In this document: positions 41,866 to 53,721 of the stretch, one piece after another | Layout: every line of letters starts with the position of its first letter | How positions within the stretch are numbered: the first letter of the stretch is position 1 | From: Thozetella sp. PMI_491 | Lineage: Eukaryota; Ascomycota; Sordariomycetes; Chaetosphaeriales; Chaetosphaeriaceae | Assembly: GCA_021432635.1 (NCBI GenBank) | Contig: MU270030.1 | Location: 1,004,464-1,068,463 of the forward strand | DNA length: 64,000 nt | Direction: 5' to 3' | Program-made: the position numbers and the translations under genes | The notes under the pieces: generated by a model | Databases searched by the model: none | What the model was told of the DNA's origin: nothing | The model's input: only the letters and a program-made list of their open reading frames with translations

Positions 41866-42540
41866 TAGGAAGTCAGTCATGCAAAGCCATCCTTCCTTTG
41901 GGGTTGGTAGTTTTAGGAGAAGAGGGTTAGAAAAACAGCTGAAAAAAGCTGATTGGGCTTTCAACGATGCCCGCCTGGATTGCGAATTTAGCAAGAATAC
42001 TCGACCTATATTTTTCTCTTACTTATAATTAGGAGTTCCGAGCAGAACTAGAAAACTACACATAACTATTGGAAGGAAGGAGAGAGCTGTTGCCGTGGAT
42101 GCAGATAAGGTTGTATGGGTGCATCACGTGATGACCAGAAACTCCTTTGTGATCTCAAGAGGAGCAGGCAGCAAGCAGAACAACTAGAAAGCAGTCAATA
42201 GAGCGGTTGATAAACTGGTGGTGCTGATCTGGATTTGTCTAAAATGTCTTCTATCCAACAGCAGTATGATAGGCCCAGGCAGCAGCATGTTTCTTCCTAC
42301 TAAAGCAAGCAACGGACTACGTCGTCAACATATTTGCAGTCTGGAGCCGTGCGCTGGGCCTGAGAAATGATCAATGAGAAAAATAAAGGATGTTAAGATA
42401 AGGCGTCGAAAACTGAATATAACTAGGATGCCGTACTCGAACAAGGGAGCGTACCGGGGCGGACGGAGCCGGTAGTGTGTAGGGGTGCTGTTTTTGGCCA
42501 GACCCGGTGGGTCGCCCGAGCTAAGCACGTTGTCGGATAC

Positions 42541-42629
42541 CCGGAGATGCGAGCGTGGACGGAGAAGTAGATGAAAGAGGTGGGTCACCCGTCCCCGTCG
42601 GCACTGCCAAATTTGTATGAGACGCCGTC
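42541..42629 (+). repeat. GC-rich copy of dispersed repeat
   Basis: Partner of 39598-39685. This copy retains C/G at many of the positions where the other has T/A, so it is closer to the ancestral sequence. A weaker resemblance is seen near 34062-34112. Confidence 0.5.
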
Positions 42630-43271
42630 CCGGGGGAAACGTTGCAGCTTGTCCTCTTATCCAGTCAAAACAGCAAAACATGCATTCGCACAAACTACAC
42701 TCCGCCAGGGGGTCTCTGTGCTCGAGAAGCTGTATGGCTTCGATTGCCGCTCCCTGCGTGGCTGCTGGTGGGTGAAAACCCCGGGGTCGTGGATCTGGAG
42801 CGTAGGCTCTGGTGGTCTCGTGCTTCGGTCGGTGTTACCCTCGGTAGGCGCCCTCCGGCCATACAACGCGCGAGTCTGCTCGTGCGTACGACATACTGTA
42901 AGCAGCTTCTCTGCCTTCGCTTGTTGCTCCAATTGCCAACACGCCGATCCAGTTTATCTCCGCGCGATACCAAATTCCCCGCAACGAAGCTGCCATCGCC
43001 CCATCTCTATCAGCATGGGGCCCGCCGATCGCACTTCCCGCACCAGTCACACGACTCATCGCGACTCCGACCCGGCTTCGGGAGTGGGCCCCTCCCCAAA
43101 ACGATATTGGGGTCGCGATAACGTCCGACCAACCCCCCCGGCAACGGCCCGGAGGCCAGAAAGAGAGAAGAAGAAAAAGACCCGTCGCGCTAGGGTGCCG
43201 GTGACTAAGTCTCTCCATTTGTCGCCCGGTAAACTCTATAACATGTGAGGGGAAATGAACAGGGGGGTTGG

Positions 43272-43279
43272 TATATAAA
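43272..43279 (+). promoter_or_regulatory. TATA box of the MFS sugar transporter gene
   Basis: TATATAAA lies 168 bp upstream of the ATG at 43447, with a C-rich leader (43360-43440) between them. Confidence 0.55.
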
Positions 43280-43446
43280 GCTGAGAGGCTCGGTCCCAAC
43301 TCGGCGAGTACCTGGTCTAAAGTTACTGCACGGTCACCACGCGGCATCACTCTCTTCTTACCCCCCCCCTTAAAGGCCGCCTCACCCCGCACCGCTTCCA
43401 CCGACGCCCGTCAGACCGCACCTGCCGCCATCGCCAGCCAGCCAAC

Positions 43447-45271
43447 ATGGCGTCCACGCAACCCGAGCTCGAGAAGGGCGCCACGGCCGCCGCACCGGAT
43501 GTCCCCGAAACCACCAAGGGTGCCACACTCGACCTCGACGCCACGCGCGAGGTGGTCGAGATGGAGCACGAGCTCAAGTTCTGGGACGCCGTCCGGCAGT
43601 ACCCGTCGGCGACCTTCTGGTCCTACTTCTTCGGCATTGCCGTCATCATGGCCGGCTTCGATGCGCAGATCATCACATCCTTCTACGCGCTGCCAGCTTT
43701 CCAGGCCCGCTTCGGCGACCCGGTCGGGGACGACCAGTACGAGATCTCGGCGCAGTGGCAGATGGGCCTCGGCATGGGCAACCCCATCGGCCAGATCCTA
43801 GGCGCCTTGGCTAGCGGCTGGCTCATGGAGATCTTTGGCCGCCGCCTCACCCTGGCTGCCTGCTGCGTCTATTCCATCATCTTCGTCTTCGTCCAGTTCT
43901 TCTCCAACTCGATCCAGGTGCTCTGCGTCGGTGAGGTCCTCGGCGGCCTCGCCTACGGCTTCTACGTCGTCATCGCCCCGACCTATTCATCCGAGATTTG
44001 CCCGCTGGCCCTGCGTGGTGTGCTCACCGCGTCCGTCAACCTGATGTTCGTGATCGGCCAGTTCATCGGCCAGGGATGCGCCGCTGGTCTTGAGACTCGG
44101 CTGGATGAGTGGTCATATAAGATCCCGTTCGTAAGTGCCTTGTCCGTCTGGGGCAATTTCCCGCGCACTGCCAAGTTTAGCAATCCGTTAACCGTGCGTA
44201 TCTAGGCCATTCAATGGATCTGGCCCGTCGCCATCCTGGCGGCTCTCCCATTCGCCCCCGAGTCGCCCTACTGGCTCGTCCGAAAGGGCCGCAGGGAGGA
44301 GGCGCGCAAGTCGCTTCTTAAGCTCACCTCGGCCAAGAACCGCCCTGACATCGACCAGGTGCTTCTGGGTATTGAGCAGACGGATCTTCTCGAGCAGGAG
44401 ATGGAGGACACAACGACTTACATGGACTGCTTCCGCGGCAAAAACCTGCTCCGCACCGAGATCTCGATCATGGTCTACCTTATCCAGGTCATCGGCGGAA
44501 ACCCGCTCATCGGTTATGCCAACTACTTCTTCGAGCAGGCCGGTCTGCCTACAACTGAGGCCTTTAACAGTGAGTGGTTGCGTGCAAGCTGGAGGGAGTT
44601 ATCGGGAGCTAACAATTGTGTGTAGTGGGCGTCGGAAACACGGCAATGGGCTTCGTCGGCACCATAGTCTCTTGGCCGCTCATGGCTTACGTGCGTATCT
44701 TAACCCCCTCCTCGCGCCTAGAACCTCCTGCTAACGCGCTAGGAAACAGTTCAAGTTCGGCCGGCGCACCATATACTCGGGCGGCATGATCTTCATGACC
44801 CTGCTCCTCTTCATCATTGGCTTCCTCAGCATTCCGACCAACAACATGGCGGCTGTGTGGGGCATGGCGTCGCTGATGAACGTTTGGACCTTTACCTACC
44901 AGATGACGGTGGGCCCAATCTGCTTCGTCATCATTTCCGAGATCTCGGCCACGCGCCTGCGCAACAAGACCATCGCTATCGCCACGGCTGTGCAGGCCCT
45001 GTTCTCCATCGTCTTCACCGTCGCGATCCCGTACATGCTCAACAGCGACGAGGCGAACTGGGGTGGCAAGGCCGGCTTCTTGTTCGGGGGCATCAGCTTC
45101 GCCTGCCTCATCTGGTGCTACTTCCGCCTCCCCGAGAGCGCGAACCGCACTTACGAGGAGCTTGACCTCATGTTCCAGCGCGGCGTGCCGCTGCGGGAAT
45201 TCAAGACGTACGTGGTGCTGGAAGGAACTACCGACTTCAAGGAGTCCGAGAAGGCGGTGGAGGCGTTGTGA
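43447..45271 (+). CDS. MFS sugar transporter (maltose/alpha-glucoside permease type)
   Basis: Four exons (43447-44130, 44206-44569, 44626-44690, 44750-45271; introns 75, 56 and 59 nt) encode 544 aa. The pattern is that of the fungal alpha-glucoside:H+ symporter group: a soluble N-terminus, about 12 membrane segments, the FGRR motif between TM2 and TM3 (MEIFGRRLTL), PESPYWLVRKGR after TM6, FGRRTIYSGG between TM8 and TM9, and a PESANRTYEELD-type end after TM12. It should sit in the plasma membrane and import di- or trisaccharides with protons. All introns fall at standard positions and no lesion is seen. The substrate cannot be read from sequence. Confidence 0.9.
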
Positions 45272-45728
45272 GAAAGGTATATGTGAGGTGTAGAGGGATG
45301 TCTCTAAAGATGCAGTGGATGAAGGGACGCGAGATAGTAATGGATTTCCAGTGTGGGAGGAGATATAACACCATGGCCGCGTATATGATACCACTTATTC
45401 AACCCCCAGTTCTGTGGTTGTGTAATGCGTTGAAGGTGGCATGCGCTCGCCTCACCTTGAGCATCGGAACAGCCCTGAACTTACATCAATAATTCTCATT
45501 CCCGAAGCTGTGCCTGGTAGAGACGTCTTAGCTCCTAGTAGCTTCGGATTAAATCCACCAGCCGTGTACTGTACTGTACTACCCGAAACTACCTAGGCTA
45601 CCTATAGTCTGTCAAGACGGCCGTCCCAGCTACCAGGCGCTATACTACGCATCTTGGCACTGGCGTCTATTGGTTATCGAAATAAGTACTGTCTTGGCCG
45701 GCCGTATAATATGTCCACTATCGACCGC
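45272..45728. terminator. Convergent 3' intergenic region
   Basis: Lies between the 3' ends of the transporter and the methyltransferase; no gene is seen. Confidence 0.4.
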
Positions 45729-46819
45729 TTAGCTCGCCCTCTTCACTAGCAGCACCGCAGTTTTGAACAACCCGAGCAGCACACGGAGACTAGATGGGTC
45801 ATTGCTATCGATCATTGCCTGACGCAGCCGAGCAAACAACACGTTCACGCAGTCCTGGTCGGTGCCTGCCAAGTCCGGATGTGCCTCGCGCCAGCGCGTG
45901 ACGGGGCTAAGAGTCGCCATCGCTGCCTGCATGCGTTTGAAGGCCGTCTCGGGTACCTCTTGATCCGCGGCACCTACGTTGAAGGAGGTCTTGTGGTCGG
46001 CCGCCAGATCTCGCCGGACGAAGGATTCCTTCACGAAGAGTGGGGCTGTGGCTGTGTTGTCCCACGGTAGCTCGAGATTTCGGTAACCTGAATCACCGTT
46101 CTTGTTGCCCCCAGCTTTGTGCGGTTCTAGCGTGGCTTGAAAGTCGCCAAAGATTTCCAGCATCTTGGCCTGTGCTTCGTTTTGGGCCTAGCTCTTGGGG
46201 GTCAGACAAGCTGGAGTGGAGGACCAGTTGGAAGCCTTCAGGGTGTCCTAGCCACGAACCTCGACGTTGAAGTCGGAATACGTCGTCCATATGGCAACCG
46301 TGCCACCAGGGCGCAAGACTTTGGCCGCCGCAGCCCAGAACTTGGGCATCTCAAACCAGTGTGCCTGCCCCATGGTCAGCACGACAGCACCGCAGAATTC
46401 ATGGGAGAGAAGGGCCTTCGACGGACCGCGGTCGCAACTGTGATCATATCCACAGAGCCGGGTTTAACTACCGGGAGACTGTCGATTTGCTCAGCCGAGC
46501 ATACGAAAAACTCAATCGGGACACCGGTCTTCGTCGTTCCCCCGAGCTCCGTCGCGGTCTTGATCATGGCCTCGCCAGGATCCGCGCCGTACGCTACGTC
46601 GAAGAGCGGGGCCACAACTCGTGTGGCCGGTCCCGGCCCGCAGCCGACATCGAGAAGCATGCCTGTCTCCCCACCTGTGTTCCGGTGATGGTCGACGATA
46701 AAATTGGCCAGCGCGGGCGGGTATCCCGGCCGGTCCCTCGCATAAGTTTCTGCCTGTTTGTCGGTATAGGTGCGGAAGGTGGCATCCTTCACAACCTCGT
46801 GCGGGGTTTCGGTGGCCAT
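45729..46819 (-). CDS. Class I SAM-dependent methyltransferase (trans-aconitate-methyltransferase-like)
   Basis: Three exons (46819-46427, 46364-46260, 46187-45729; introns 62 and 72 nt) encode 318 aa. The N-terminus reads YARDRPGYP, typical of the group. Motif I is LLDVGCGPGPAT, with GADPGEAMI after it, then DMITVATA joined by splicing to AHWFEMPKFW and VLRPGGTVAIW (motif III). The C-terminal cap contains LELPWDNTATAPLFVKES, as in fungal trans-aconitate or small-acid methyltransferases. The middle exon is only 35 codons and would be missed without splicing. The enzyme is likely cytosolic; its substrate is unknown. Confidence 0.82.
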
Positions 46820-48070
46820 GGCTGTAGCGCGACACCTGTAGATGGGATCCCAAACAAATGGTATTCTCGATTTAGAATTGTCGTCCAGATACTGGGGATG
46901 AGGCGGTGACTAGGTTTGGCTTGGCAACGGTTTTCGAATGAAAGGTCATGCAGCTTGCGTTGCCTACCGCTATGCAACCTGCCGCTTATGTATAGTAGTA
47001 GTTCGGCATTATTTCGACCCGCCTGACCCCTAAACCCCTCGGGCTTTACGGTCTCGGCCCTGGCCTGAGACGATCCTAGGCAACATCGCACCATCTCCAC
47101 AAGGCGTAGACCTTTCCATGCCGGACCCAAGAACGCGTCACTGGGCCGCGCAGCTCCGCCTACGGCATGATCATCCGGGTCGGCTTCTCCACGAATTAAA
47201 TTTCGTTTCGTGTTCTTGTTTACGCCAAAATATTACTTACTGTTTCGAGTATGTTATATTATGCCCAAGGAAGAAATGCGAAAATGAGCCCATCCCACCC
47301 GGCACAAGTATTTCGGCGCCCAGGAGGTTGGTAGTAAAACTACAATGCCGGCGGCTTGGTATCGAGAGAAGACCTACTGAGAACAAAAGTCACCAAGTGC
47401 GACACCGGTAGACGTAGAAGGAATGGCACACCGAAGCAACGGTCCGTGTTTGGTGCTGTACTTAACTCGCAGAGCCATTAATACCTGGCTAGGGTGGTTG
47501 AGTTACCCGCTCCCGTATCGATAACTAATACTATTCTAGCACTGGCTAGTTAGACTATACAAATTTCGGTGCGATCCTTGCCTGTTTTGTGGGCAAAATG
47601 ATAAAAGAAAGTTCACATTAGTACACATGAGGAGTTGGAATGCATGCTAGAACCAAGGAATGTGGTTTGGCGAGAAGGCGGAAAACCGAACTGCCGACAG
47701 GGATAACGAGATCATCTGAAGCCTCTAGGAGGTATGCTGTACCACCATGGCGCTAGCAAGGGACCAATCTAAGGGAACGGCTAGGTGCCCCATAGATATA
47801 TATATATATATTGCCGAATGTTGCAGAGCAGGAACTGTTCCTAAATACGAAGCACAGCTATAGTATAATCACTACTATATTTAATCTCGAGCTCAAGACC
47901 GAGCCCCATCGCTTTTGGTAAAACTACTTGCTCGATATGACATCTGAACTGGCCACTAGGGATTATTTGGAGCTGAGTCATGTCAAAATGACTCTTGGAA
48001 AAATAAAGCGGACAAGCCACTCGCCAATCACCCTAGGAAAGGCTTAACGTGGAAATCTTTAAGGAGGTGA
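46820..48070. other. Intergenic, no supported gene
   Basis: AT-rich with a short (TA)n run near 47797. The missing first exon of the downstream membrane protein may lie at its right end, where a GTGAGT donor occurs at 48067. Confidence 0.45.
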
Positions 48071-50271
48071 GTGCTTTCAAAAGTTGTTGTGTTTCGTATT
48101 GCGGCGGCAAACTTTTCTGAGAATTTTCGAATCAGGTTCTTCACCAAGTCTAAAAAGCCCAGGCCTTTAGTTACTCTCAGCCGACGAGAGATCTGGCGAG
48201 AATTTACCTTATTGCACCTGCCTCCCATAATCATCACATTTGCCCTCATTGGGTTGTATGCGCGCCAAGTCTACTGGAAACCTCCCTTACCAGGCACCAA
48301 CATACTAAACTCATTGCAATTCGCCGCCAAGATACACGATGGCCTTTTGATCACCTCTTTGACTACTATCGTCTTCCATAATATTCGCTACCGGCTTATA
48401 ACTCCGGAGTCAGGCGGTCTGCACTTGGGCTGGCTAACTACCCCATTCCGCATCAACGAGGCCACCTTTCAGTATCTCTTGAATCGCGAGTTCGTTTCAG
48501 GTTTGCTCAAGAGATCTTCGGCAAAAGATGTCATGACAGCTGTTCTAATTATGTACGCATTTGCCATGGTTGCCTTAGTTGGCCCATCCACTGCCATCCT
48601 TATGCTCCCTAAACTGGACTGGTGGCCGTTGCCCAGCGACTTTGACACTTTGATGCAAAATGCCTCTCCCAACAATCCGACAAGTCCTAGTTATTATCTA
48701 TACTCACCAGTGGAAAGCTTGTATCCGACCACAGTGGACTCTCGTTTCTACATTGACCCCAATTGTGACCATGGAAATCCAATACAGACCAACGCCTTGT
48801 GCAGAGCTGGACTACTGTCCGAACTCCTCGCGCAAATACCTCCTGCTCTACGCTTGCCTTCAGGGAATATCACACTACCTAATAGCACGCAGATGTTCGA
48901 CACAAACGCAGGAAATTTCATGTTTAGTCCCGCAGGTGTCCATGTAACTCTTGATGACGCATCAGCCCCAGTGCTTGACATCCAATCTATCGTGGGCGGC
49001 TCATTTACTGACCTGTCGGATTGGCTCACTTACAACCTTTCGTATACTTGGCCTGTGCAATTTACGACGAAGCTTAATAGTCGCTCGCAACAGTTCTCAC
49101 CGAAGCAACCAAGGGCTACTGTTGAATGTGCGGCCAACAATATATCATCGTCACAATCACGCAACATCTCTAATGCCGATAGGACGCCTTATTACTTCTT
49201 TAGGCGCGATTCAACAGCGGAAATCAAGGTCACCGCTGAGATATCCGATCGAGCACGACTAAATCCACTCAATGAATTCGGCCTGGCGTTTCTTAACTCT
49301 GACGACATAGAAATAACACCTCCGACTCCTATATCATTAGCTTTCACCTATATTGCTGATGCTAACGCTAGAAAATTATGCCTACTCACTGCGCAATGGG
49401 TTGATTCTGTCATTTACATGGATATCCCTAGTTTAAGCGGTTATCCTACTTTTACGTTGTCGAGCAAACAAACGTATTTCGAAATGAACCCGAAAGAGCT
49501 TATCAAGATCAGCCCCCTGTGGGTTGAAGCTATCGACCGTGGAGATGGATGGAATGATCCTATTATTTCTCCAATATATCAAAACTACAAGCTATGATAA
49601 TGGCTAGCGGCATCGGCACTATAAACCCATCTTCGCCCAACTTTACGCTCCAGCACGCAACCCCAATGGCAGTCGCCACCGGCATAACAGCACTGCTCTC
49701 CTACCTCCCAAGATACTTCGGCTTTTACACGATGGGGCCAAGCAAACAGAAAGACTTACTTCTTGACTGGTATCAGGTCCCCGCGGCGAAACAATCGTTG
49801 GTCCTCATGCACAATATCACCGCGGCGCTCCCTCTAGTCTTCAACATCAGTGATAACAATAGTTTGGGGAATTTTACTCGTATCGTTGTTAACGGAACAC
49901 AATATGTCTACGCATATGGTCTACGCGGCGTCACTGTCTGGTTGGCTTTTATCGTCCTAAGCCTCCACATAGTAACGGTGGTCGTACACATGGTCATCAT
50001 GTTATTCGGCAAACCCTGGGCGAGTAGCGCTTGGTCAAACCTGGGCGACCTAGTCCTCATGGCCCTATACTCACCACCTCCGTCCTTTCCAGATAATGAT
50101 GACGCCTCTATCAACCTTATTAAGGTGTGGAAGCTGCGAGCCTCAGTCGAGGAAGTAGGTGATGGCCAGCGAGTGGGGTTGGTTTTGAGGGAGCAGAGCA
50201 GCTCATGGAAGAACGGCGTCAAAGAAGAAGTCGGAAGGCGTATTCTAAAAGCAGACAAAGTGTACTCTTGA
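48071..50271 (+). pseudogene. Fungal multi-pass membrane protein, frameshifted
   Basis: Two overlapping frames (48071-49597 and 49594-50271) are two parts of one protein of about 730 aa; the frame changes at ATGATAATGG, and one missing base before it explains the break. Hydrophobic segments lie near the N-terminus (HLPPIIITFALIGLY, LLITSLTTIVFHN, VMTAVLIMYAFAMVALVGPSTAIL) and near the C-terminus (VTVWLAFIVLSLHIVTVVVHMVIM). A large Asn-glycosylation-rich ectodomain lies between. This is the layout of a fungal-specific membrane family I cannot name. No in-frame ATG precedes the first helix; a GTGAGT donor at 48067 with an AATCAG acceptor at 48137 suggests an upstream first exon. Confidence 0.65.
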
Positions 50272-53200
50272 CGCAGCTTCATGAGTATACATGCTGGCAC
50301 GGCCAAAAAATGCATACTCCCCACTAGCTAATCAACCTACAACACGCCCATTCGAAACTTACGGATAATACCGCGAAGTTAAACGAAATGATCGGTGACT
50401 CGTTCTACTTTGGGATCCTTATCTGTGCCGGGTAACATTTGCGTAAATGGAACAGAGACTATTTACAGGATATTGGTGAAGGTGAAAGCCAGCAAACCAA
50501 TTGTCGAATTGCAAGTAGAACAAGACCCGGATGACCGTTAAGAGACCCGGCCCGATTAAACCGCCGCAATGATTGAGACCGGCCGCATTATACGAAAATC
50601 TACTCGCTTGCGGCTGGGAAATACAATATTGCATAGACTTTCGTGTGTAAACCCGCCTTATATAGGCTTGCACCCCTCAATTTTAGTACAGTTTCGTCCG
50701 AAGTCGGCGATCTTACCCTAGTAGAAGAGAATATAGGTCAATGTGAGAAATTGAAGCTAAAATCTGACCCATTACCGAGCATCAAGGACGAGCTCTTGCC
50801 GTTCTAGTGAACACACTTGTGCCTCAGTGATCATCGTATGGGAAGGTCAGTCTTGAGCTCAACGATGAATTTTCAGCACGGCTGCAAAACTAGCGTTGCT
50901 CGACTCTGCATTTCTAGGAGCAAGAAAGAGAATAAGTAATGTTAGATATGAGCAAGGTAGGACCTTGACATTAGTGTGCCTAGCCCCTACCGATGCCTGA
51001 AGCTGAGTAAGGGAGCAGCATTGTGTGGCTTGAGCCATATTATAGGTATGTGGGTACTTTGAAGTAGTACGGAATATATTGGCCGAAAACCCGCTTGACG
51101 CTGCCACCATCCTCGATGCACTCAACATATGAAGAAATACTCTCCGGCGGCAGAGCTGTACAGACTGGAACCACCCCTTTGGAAGCTGGAAACTGGTATG
51201 ATCAAGAATACAAGCATAGAGCCGGGTCCGTGCTCCTGAGGACGGCAGCCGGGTACCGAAGCCATCCCTGTGCAAATTGCCGTGCCCTGCCGCCGCCGCT
51301 TTCTTGTGGCTCGGGCACACATGTGAGCTTACCCATCCATGTCTTCCTGGGGCAATATTGCTTTCCACTATCCCGGACGTCGCCCGATATCGGGTAGCAA
51401 ATTCACTAGTGTACCATTCTAGCGAACCTTAGATGCGTGCCTGCGCCCGCGACAGCCGGCGGTCCACGACCACGGCCGCCGATCATGTAACGTGATAGCG
51501 TGTTAGAAGATGTGCCAATAAACGACGCTGGCTTTGCCCGCGAGGCGTTAATGAATGCAAGAAGTTGGGCTGGCGACCTGGGCAGGGATAAGGGGAGTTT
51601 TGTACCCAGCGTCGCGGATGAGCATCCATGTTAAGCGCCAAGGCAAATGATACCGCTTTCTGATTGATGTAGGAAGCGGCTGTCACCCACCCGAGGCTTC
51701 CACAATCCTGCCTCGATTTTTGCAGGCACAAGAGCCGCCGAGCAGGGGGGGTGCTGCTTAGGTAGAGTACCACCCGGCCATCCCCATGGGAGCTTGGGCC
51801 AAGTGCCGGATGAATAGATGTGCTGTGTTCGGTCGGGAGCAAGAAACTGGCCGACGATCCATCGGCGTCCTCCACTCCCAGCTAGGGTGGATTGATCAAC
51901 AAAATTTAGTTTCGGTGACAAACCGCCGTCATCTTGGTGATGGAACAAGCTTCTTTACCCCTCTCCTCGACCACCGGATACGCGGGATGTGCTGCTTAGC
52001 TGGCCCGCCCAAGCAAGCCTCTATTGCCCTTGGGCAGCAGCATGCGGCCGATGGCGGAGCTGCCAGACGCTTGAAACGAGGAGCTTGGCGCGAGGGCCAG
52101 CCAATACCCTGGCGGCGATCGATCTTAGCTTCGGGAGTCAGGCCACCGGCTTTCGCACTAAAGCAGGCAGGCAGGTCGATCTTCGATCTGATAACGTTAA
52201 AATTTCGTTGGGTGCTCACAGCGCCGGCCATACAAGCTTCTTCTGGGAGGTGCACCCGCGAGATGAGCTGGGCCCAGTGCCGATGGGACCATCCCTAGCG
52301 GGAATGGAGTAGCCCGAAGGTGTGGGGGTCATCCTACTCCGCGTCTTACTCGGCAGTGCACACCGGGGCCTGGGGCACACACACACATAGACGCACATGT
52401 CTTTCGATAAGAAGCTCCGGAGAGCTTTGGAGATCTTGGCCCGCGGCTTGGTTATCGATACGAGAAAGTCCAGGTATTTTTGCTGCGCAGTCGAGGCCGA
52501 GGTTATCCAATATGGGGGCGAAGCCTTCAGCCCAACAGTACCTCACCGGGACTTTCGTCGGACCAGCCAGCGTGAGGCCGGGTGCGGCACGCGGGTGCTA
52601 CGCTGATAAAACCACCGCGTATTCCTTTTCAATCACGTTAGTTGCATTTGGCGCCTATCTAGCGTGGCGACGGCCAGTGCAAAAGGAGGTAGACCTACCC
52701 TCTCGGGCATCCTGAGCGAAGGAAATGGCCCCACTGGTTTCGAATAGTCGCAGCCCCGGTGCTCTCCTGCCAGTCAGACTCACCGGATCGCCTGTGGGGA
52801 TCCTCCAGGGAGCACTGACTCGCTCGCGCCATTCGGCTGGGCAGAAGAAAATCTTATTTTGACAGACAGGCGGACAGGCAGGCGAGCTCGGCAGGTTGCT
52901 TTCGATGGCGGGTCAGGCGGTCCTGGCTACCTCAACCCACCGCGACCCAAGGAACTCGAGGACCGCATCCATGAAAATCCCAACAGCGGATTGGTGGAAG
53001 GAAAAGGGGTCGATAAGCCCACCGACCCGGGACGCTGGACTGAGCACGAACCCTCCTTCAAAAAGCTGCGCACACAATCTATCTCGGAGGCACATCTCCC
53101 TGGCGCAATTCATCGGTCCGCCGTAACCTTCCCGCCAATTATTGCTCTGACGACATCTTCCTCTGATCTTGGTACCACCACCCAGTCGGACCGTCACCCC

Positions 53201-53721
53201 GGCATCATGTTATTTAGGCACCCAAGGAGCGCTGGCCTTGCTCGCCACACAGCGCACCGCTCCGTCGCGCCCTAGAATTTGGCCTCTAGAGTGGGCCTTG
53301 CTCACACCTTCTAAGGTAGTCTGGGACTCCGCTCTGGGTAAGCCGTCACCCAAGCATAAACCCTGGATTCGACGGGTCGAGACCACCACGAGATAGACTG
53401 GACAAGATGCAGACTAACCCCCCCCCCCCCCCCCCCCCCCCCCCTGCTGCATATGGTGGACTTGTTTTTGCCCGGTTCGGGCAAATGCCAAGCCTAGCGT
53501 TACCATTCGGTATCAAGTCGACTATCTCTTGGTACGCCTAGAGTAGTTGGTGGTCCCCCACGGTGCGACTCGGGCTGCCTCGGATTATGGTATTCAGTTA
53601 TCCCGCCAGTGTGTGCTGGCAACTACTTAAGGCTGGCCCGCATCGCCCCGGTGGTCGATGTTGGGAAAGATGACCCTGACCTCCTGACGAATCCGTTTCA
53701 AAGCAACTTTCATCAGCAAAA
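50272..53721. other. Long gene-free stretch
   Basis: 3.4 kb without a recognisable gene on either strand. Frames of up to 180 codons exist in the GC-richer part (51.4-53.3 kb) but lack family motifs, consistent splice sites and leaders. The C27 tract at 53418 is listed separately. Confidence 0.55.
53418..53444. repeat. C27 homopolymer
   Basis: Twenty-seven C in a row, the second such tract in the window; the true length is uncertain in any assembly. Confidence 0.9.

Larger units (their letters stand above)
40503..43271. other. Gene-poor region with repeats
   Basis: No gene is supported across 2.8 kb. Near 40715 and 40783 the related strings CTTATCCTATGCATACC and CTTGTCCTAGGCATACC occur. The inverted copies of the 7-kb repeat and the dispersed repeat at 42541 are listed separately. 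GC content rises towards the transporter promoter. Confidence 0.5.

Noticed and set aside
51483-53275. Frames of 100-170 codons on both strands
   Set aside because: They overlap each other on opposite strands and none shows a recognisable domain, leader or splice signals.
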